Positions 60,847 through 64,000 of a DNA stretch of 64,000 bases are shown here, piece after piece. The DNA is from Nocardioides eburneiflavus. Lineage in GTDB: Bacteria > Actinomycetota > Actinomycetes > Propionibacteriales > Nocardioidaceae. Numbering within the stretch: position 1 is the first letter of the stretch; every line of letters begins with the position of its first letter. The DNA lies in the NCBI RefSeq assembly GCF_004785795.1, contig NZ_SRRO01000001.1:124001-188000 (forward strand), read 5' to 3'. The translations under genes and the position numbers were made by a program. The notes under the pieces are model-generated. The model was not told the DNA's origin. It worked only from the letters and a program-made list of their open reading frames with translations, and did no database searches.

Positions 60847-60856
60847 GAGCGCTCCC

Positions 60857-61150
60857 TCAGTACTTCAGCAGGCTGGCGTCGTCGACCGAGGCCGAGCGTC
60901 GGGTGCGGAAGATGGTCATGATGATCGCGAGCCCGATCACGACCTCCGCGGCGGCCACGACCATCACGAAGAACGCGGTGATCTGGCCGTCGAGGTTGCC
61001 GTGCTGGCGGGCGAAGGCGACGAACGCCAGGTTGCAGGCGTTGAGCATCAGCTCGACGCACATGAACACCACGAGGGCGTTGCGGCGGGTGAGGACCCCC
61101 ACGCAGCCGATCGTGAAGAGGATCGCCGACAGGACGATGTATTCAGTCAC
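60857..61150 (-). CDS. nuoK: NADH-quinone oxidoreductase subunit K
   Basis: A 97-aa, three-helix membrane subunit. Conserved sequence: [20 protein letters not shown], then [16 protein letters not shown] with the essential membrane Glu, and [16 protein letters not shown] with the second Glu. The GTG start overlaps the nuoJ stop (GTGA). Confidence 0.95.
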   Translation of the reverse strand: MTEYIVLSAILFTIGCVGVLTRRNALVVFMCVELMLNACNLAFVAFARQHGNLDGQITAFFVMVVAAAEVVIGLAIIMTIFRTRRSASVDDASLLKY

Positions 61151-62016
61151 TTGTCCACGTCCTTCTGCACGTCCTTCTGCACGTCCTTCTGCACGTCCTC
61201 TTCGGTGGTCGCGGGCGCGCCGGCCTTCCCCGAGGTCTCGGGCATGCTGGTCGGGTCGCCGTGGCCGTCGAAACCGCCGATCTGGCGACGTACGTCGTCG
61301 ATGTCGTCGGCGAGCGCGGGAGCCGAGCGGACGGTGCCGCGGGCGGCGAGCACCCGCGAGACCGACGACTCGGCGGCCGTGCCGTCGGGCAGCAGCGCCG
61401 GGGTGTCGACCGCGTTGTGACGGGCGTAGACGCCGGGCGAGGGCAGCGGGCCGAGGTGCTTGCCGTGCTCGGCGTAGTCACGCATGCGCTGCGCGGCGAG
61501 CTCGGCCTGGCCGGCCTTCGGCGTGAGCCGCTCGCGGTGCGCGAGCACCATCGCGCCGACCGCGGCGGTGATCAGCAGGGCGCTGGTGGCCTCGAACGCG
61601 AAGACGTAGCGGGAGAACAGGATGTTGGCGACGGCCGGCACGTTGCCGCCGGCGTTGGCCTCGTCGAGGCCGACCACGACCCCGAACGTGACCTGGCTGA
61701 TGCCGAGCACCAGCACGGTGCCGAAGGCCAGGCCGAGGACGACGGCCATCACCCGCTGCCCGCGGATGGTCTCCACGACCGAGTCGGTGGCATCGACGCC
61801 GATCAGCATCATCACGAACAGGAACAGCATCAGGATGGCGCCGGTGTAGACGATGATCTGCACCGCGAAGAGGAAGGGTGCGTCGAGCACGGCGTAGAGG
61901 AACGCCAGGCTGATCATCACCACGGCCAGCAGCAGCGCGGCGTGCACGGCCTTGCGGACGAAGAGGATGCCGAGCGCGGCGGCGACCATGATCGGGGCGA
62001 GGATCCAGAAGGTCAT
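61147..62016 (-). CDS. nuoJ: NADH-quinone oxidoreductase subunit J with extended C-terminus
   Basis: A 289-aa membrane subunit. The first 170 residues are normal NuoJ ([40 protein letters not shown], with the pi-bulge Tyr/Gly region). The next 120 residues form a charged cytoplasmic tail, as in other actinobacteria. It ends in a DVQK repeat encoded by three perfect 12-bp units (61159-61194). ATG 62016 overlaps the nuoI stop. The tail is unlikely to be catalytic. Confidence 0.94.
   Translation of the reverse strand: MTFWILAPIMVAAALGILFVRKAVHAALLLAVVMISLAFLYAVLDAPFLFAVQIIVYTGAILMLFLFVMMLIGVDATDSVVETIRGQRVMAVVLGLAFGTVLVLGISQVTFGVVVGLDEANAGGNVPAVANILFSRYVFAFEATSALLITAAVGAMVLAHRERLTPKAGQAELAAQRMRDYAEHGKHLGPLPSPGVYARHNAVDTPALLPDGTAAESSVSRVLAARGTVRSAPALADDIDDVRRQIGGFDGHGDPTSMPETSGKAGAPATTEEDVQKDVQKDVQKDVDK
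61159..61194. repeat. 12-bp tandem repeat, three copies, in nuoJ
   Basis: GTCCTTCTGCAC (plus strand) repeated three times without change, with degenerate copies on either side. It encodes the DVQK repeats at the NuoJ C-terminus and could vary in copy number between strains. Confidence 0.85.
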
Positions 62017-62582
62017 CGTGTGGTCCCCCTGTAGTAGTCGCCCTCGTCGTCGCCGAGCCGCATCGGGTGGGGCGGCTGCTCCATGCCCGGCAGCAGCGGG
62101 GCCAGCAGGTCGGACTTCTCGTAGATCAGGTCGGCCCGGTTGTTGTCGGCCAGCTCGTACTCGTTGGTCATCGTCAGCGCGCGGGTCGGGCACGCCTCGA
62201 TGCACAGACCGCACAGGATGCAGCGCAGGTAGTTGATCTGGTAGACGCGGCCGTAGCGCTCGCCGGGGCTGAAGCGCTGGCTGTTGCCGTCGGCGTCCGG
62301 CACGTCGCTGTTGGACGCACCCTCCACGTAGATGGCGTCGGCCGGGCACGCCCACGCGCACAGCTCGCAGCCGATGCACTTCTCCAGGCCGTCGGGCCAG
62401 CGGTTCAGCTGGTGCCGGCCGTGGAAGCGGGGCGCCGTCGGGAGCTTCTCGAACGGGTACTGCTCGGTGACGACCTTCTTGAACATCGTCCGGAAGGTGA
62501 CGCCGAACCCGGCGATCGGGTCCCAGAAGCTCTCCTTGATCCCCTTGGACTCCTGGCCGGGGCTCTGGGGGGACTCACTCAT
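62013..62582 (-). CDS. nuoI: NADH-quinone oxidoreductase subunit I (2x[4Fe-4S])
   Basis: A 189-aa ferredoxin-like subunit that passes electrons to cluster N2. Both [4Fe-4S] motifs are intact: [12 protein letters not shown] and [12 protein letters not shown]. The N-terminal helix region ([20 protein letters not shown]) anchors it to the membrane arm. The C-terminus is acidic. The start at 62582 lies 8 nt inside the end of nuoH. Confidence 0.96.
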   Translation of the reverse strand: MSESPQSPGQESKGIKESFWDPIAGFGVTFRTMFKKVVTEQYPFEKLPTAPRFHGRHQLNRWPDGLEKCIGCELCAWACPADAIYVEGASNSDVPDADGNSQRFSPGERYGRVYQINYLRCILCGLCIEACPTRALTMTNEYELADNNRADLIYEKSDLLAPLLPGMEQPPHPMRLGDDEGDYYRGTTR

Positions 62583-63930
62583 GGTTCTCCTCCGCTGCAG
62601 CGGTGACGGTGGTGCGTCCTCCCGACGAGTGGGCGAACGTCAGCGGCGCGGCGGCTCCGCGTACGGCGCCTCCCGCCGGCATCGGCGGGACGGGGAACCC
62701 GCCGGCGAACGCGTCGTGCGGCTCCTCGCTCGCCTCGACCGGGGCCTCCTCGGCCTTCTTCTCGCCGACGAACATCAGCCCGATGGTCAGCACGAGCAGG
62801 ACGGCGATCGCGGCCACCAGGTAGGTGCGGTCGATGTTGCCCTCGAGCGAGATGACGCGGATGGTGGCGACGGCCACGATCCAGGCCAGCGAGACCGGGA
62901 TGAGGACCTTCCATCCCAGCGCCATGAACTGGTCGTAGCGCATGCGGGGCAGCGAGCCACGCAGCCAGACGAACAGGAAGATGAAGATGAAGACCTTGCC
63001 GAAGAACCACAGCAGGGGCCAGTAGCCGCTGTTGGCGCCCTCCCACACGTGCTCGATGCCCCACGGAGCGGCCCAGCCCCCGAGGAACAGCGTGGTCGCG
63101 ATGGCCGACACGGTGGCGAGGTTGATGTACTCGGCGAGGAAGAACAGCGCGAACTTCAGGCTGGAGTACTCGGTGTGGAAGCCGCCGACCAGCTCGCCCT
63201 CGGCCTCGGGGAGGTCGAAGGGGGCGCGGTTGGTCTCGCCGACCATCGAGATCATGTAGATGACGAAGGACGGCAGCAGGATCAGGCCGAACCACAGGCG
63301 GTCCTGCGCGGCGACGATCTCCGAGGTCGACATCGACCCGGCGTAGAGGAAGACCGCGACGAGCGCGAGGCCCATCGCGACCTCGTAGGAGATCATCTGT
63401 GCGCTCGAGCGGAGGCCGCCGAGCAGCGAGTAGGTCGAGCCGGACGACCAGCCGCCGAGGACGATGCCGTAGATGCCGATGGAGGCGATGGCGAGCATGA
63501 AGAGCACGGCCACCGGCATGTCGGTGAGCTGCAGCGGCGTCTGGTGTCCGAAGAAGTTGACCGTCGGCCCGAGCGGGATGACGGCCCAGGTGACGAACGC
63601 CGGCACCACCGCGATCACCGGCGCCAGGAGGAAGACGACCTTGTCGGCCGCCTTGGGGACGATGTCCTCCTTGAGCGCCAGCTTGACGCCGTCGGCCAGC
63701 GACTGCAGCAGGCCGAAGGGGCCGTGCACGTTGGGTCCGACGCGGTGCTGCATCCGGGCCACGACGCGACGCTCGAACCAGATGTTGAAGAGCGTCAGCA
63801 GCACCAGGATCACGAAGATGAGGACGGCCTTGAGCAGGATCACCCACCACGGGTCCTGGCCGAACGCGTCCAGCTCCGGGGCGGGCAGGTCCGCCGCGAG
63901 CGGCAGGACGCTCATCACTGCACCGTTCAT
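62575..63930 (-). CDS. nuoH: NADH-quinone oxidoreductase subunit H
   Basis: A 451-aa membrane subunit forming the quinone entry site. Signatures: [37 protein letters not shown], the quinone-site loop [20 protein letters not shown] and [17 protein letters not shown], then [17 protein letters not shown]. The C-terminal 60 residues past the last helix are a charged and Gly/Pro-rich extension, longer than E. coli NuoH. The start ATG shares a base with the nuoG stop (TGATG). Confidence 0.95.
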   Translation of the reverse strand: MNGAVMSVLPLAADLPAPELDAFGQDPWWVILLKAVLIFVILVLLTLFNIWFERRVVARMQHRVGPNVHGPFGLLQSLADGVKLALKEDIVPKAADKVVFLLAPVIAVVPAFVTWAVIPLGPTVNFFGHQTPLQLTDMPVAVLFMLAIASIGIYGIVLGGWSSGSTYSLLGGLRSSAQMISYEVAMGLALVAVFLYAGSMSTSEIVAAQDRLWFGLILLPSFVIYMISMVGETNRAPFDLPEAEGELVGGFHTEYSSLKFALFFLAEYINLATVSAIATTLFLGGWAAPWGIEHVWEGANSGYWPLLWFFGKVFIFIFLFVWLRGSLPRMRYDQFMALGWKVLIPVSLAWIVAVATIRVISLEGNIDRTYLVAAIAVLLVLTIGLMFVGEKKAEEAPVEASEEPHDAFAGGFPVPPMPAGGAVRGAAAPLTFAHSSGGRTTVTAAAEENHE

Positions 63931-64000
63931 CAGGAGGCTCCCTTCAGGGTGACCGTGCTGCCGGGCGAGGCCAGGTCGGCGAGGACGCCGCGACCGAACG
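63930..64000 (-). CDS. nuoG: NADH-quinone oxidoreductase subunit G, C-terminal end only
   Basis: Only the last 22 codons are in the window, reading ...[13 protein letters not shown]... and ending KGAS before TGA. The identification rests on position immediately upstream of nuoH, coupling by TGATG, and the short beta-strand ending usual for NuoG. The rest of the gene continues beyond base 64000. Confidence 0.7.
   Translation of the reverse strand, partial: FGRGVLADLASPGSTVTLKGAS

Overview
The window reads as chromosomal DNA of a very high-GC, Gram-positive actinobacterium, most likely of the Nocardioides/Nocardioidaceae type. This rests on codon use, frequent GTG starts, many start codons sitting directly behind a TANNNT box (leaderless mRNAs), a DUF222/HNH (13E12-type) gene, an actinobacterial korAB pair and a 14-gene-type nuo operon. 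No rRNA, prophage, insertion sequence or CRISPR array was found. There is one tRNA (Tyr).

Layout. 1-10926: amidase (partial), methyltransferase, pirin-tag pair, molybdopterin oxidoreductase, Old-Yellow-Enzyme reductase and a heterodimeric ABC exporter. 10970-17358: MFS pump, then the homogentisate branch of tyrosine catabolism (hmgA divergent from a conserved unknown gene plus fahA), a metallophosphoesterase and a histidine phosphatase. 17501-18841: MFS transporter behind two palindromic repeats.

18861-38570 is the unusual region. It holds a kinase / VWA / PP2C-phosphatase triad of the TerY-P kind, a WXG100-type pair, a 348-aa unknown, three tandem paralogues with a common N-terminal helical domain and divergent tails, a second VWA protein, a three-ATPase EccC/EssC-like FtsK protein, a membrane protease with two FHA domains, and an EmbR-like SARP regulator carrying an FHA domain. 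A convergent membrane protein is split by an apparent frameshift. Four promoters at the edges of this region carry direct CCTCAGC heptamers with an exact 11-bp period, the geometry expected for SARP binding, followed 9 nt later by a -10-like hexamer. I read this as one regulon: a stripped-down type VII secretion-like machine under Ser/Thr phosphorylation control, without recognisable eccB, eccD, eccE or mycP. That it secretes the paralogues, and that the kinase signals to the FHA proteins, is inference.

38571-45971: sugar kinase plus AGE-family isomerase, tRNA-Tyr, yajQ, a stand-alone B12-binding protein and a sulfate ABC importer (substrate-binding protein, cysT, cysW, cysA; cysA carries an in-frame insertion of a dispersed repeat). 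46204-54759: korAB, a small secreted protein, rarD, repeat-rich DNA, a DUF222/HNH protein, a PPOX-fold protein and a secreted phospholipase-D-like protein. 54784-64000 (minus strand): the distal nuo operon, from the end of nuoG through nuoH, I, J, K, L, M, N, ending with a polyprenyl diphosphate synthase whose start overlaps the nuoN stop, tying a menaquinone side-chain enzyme to complex I.
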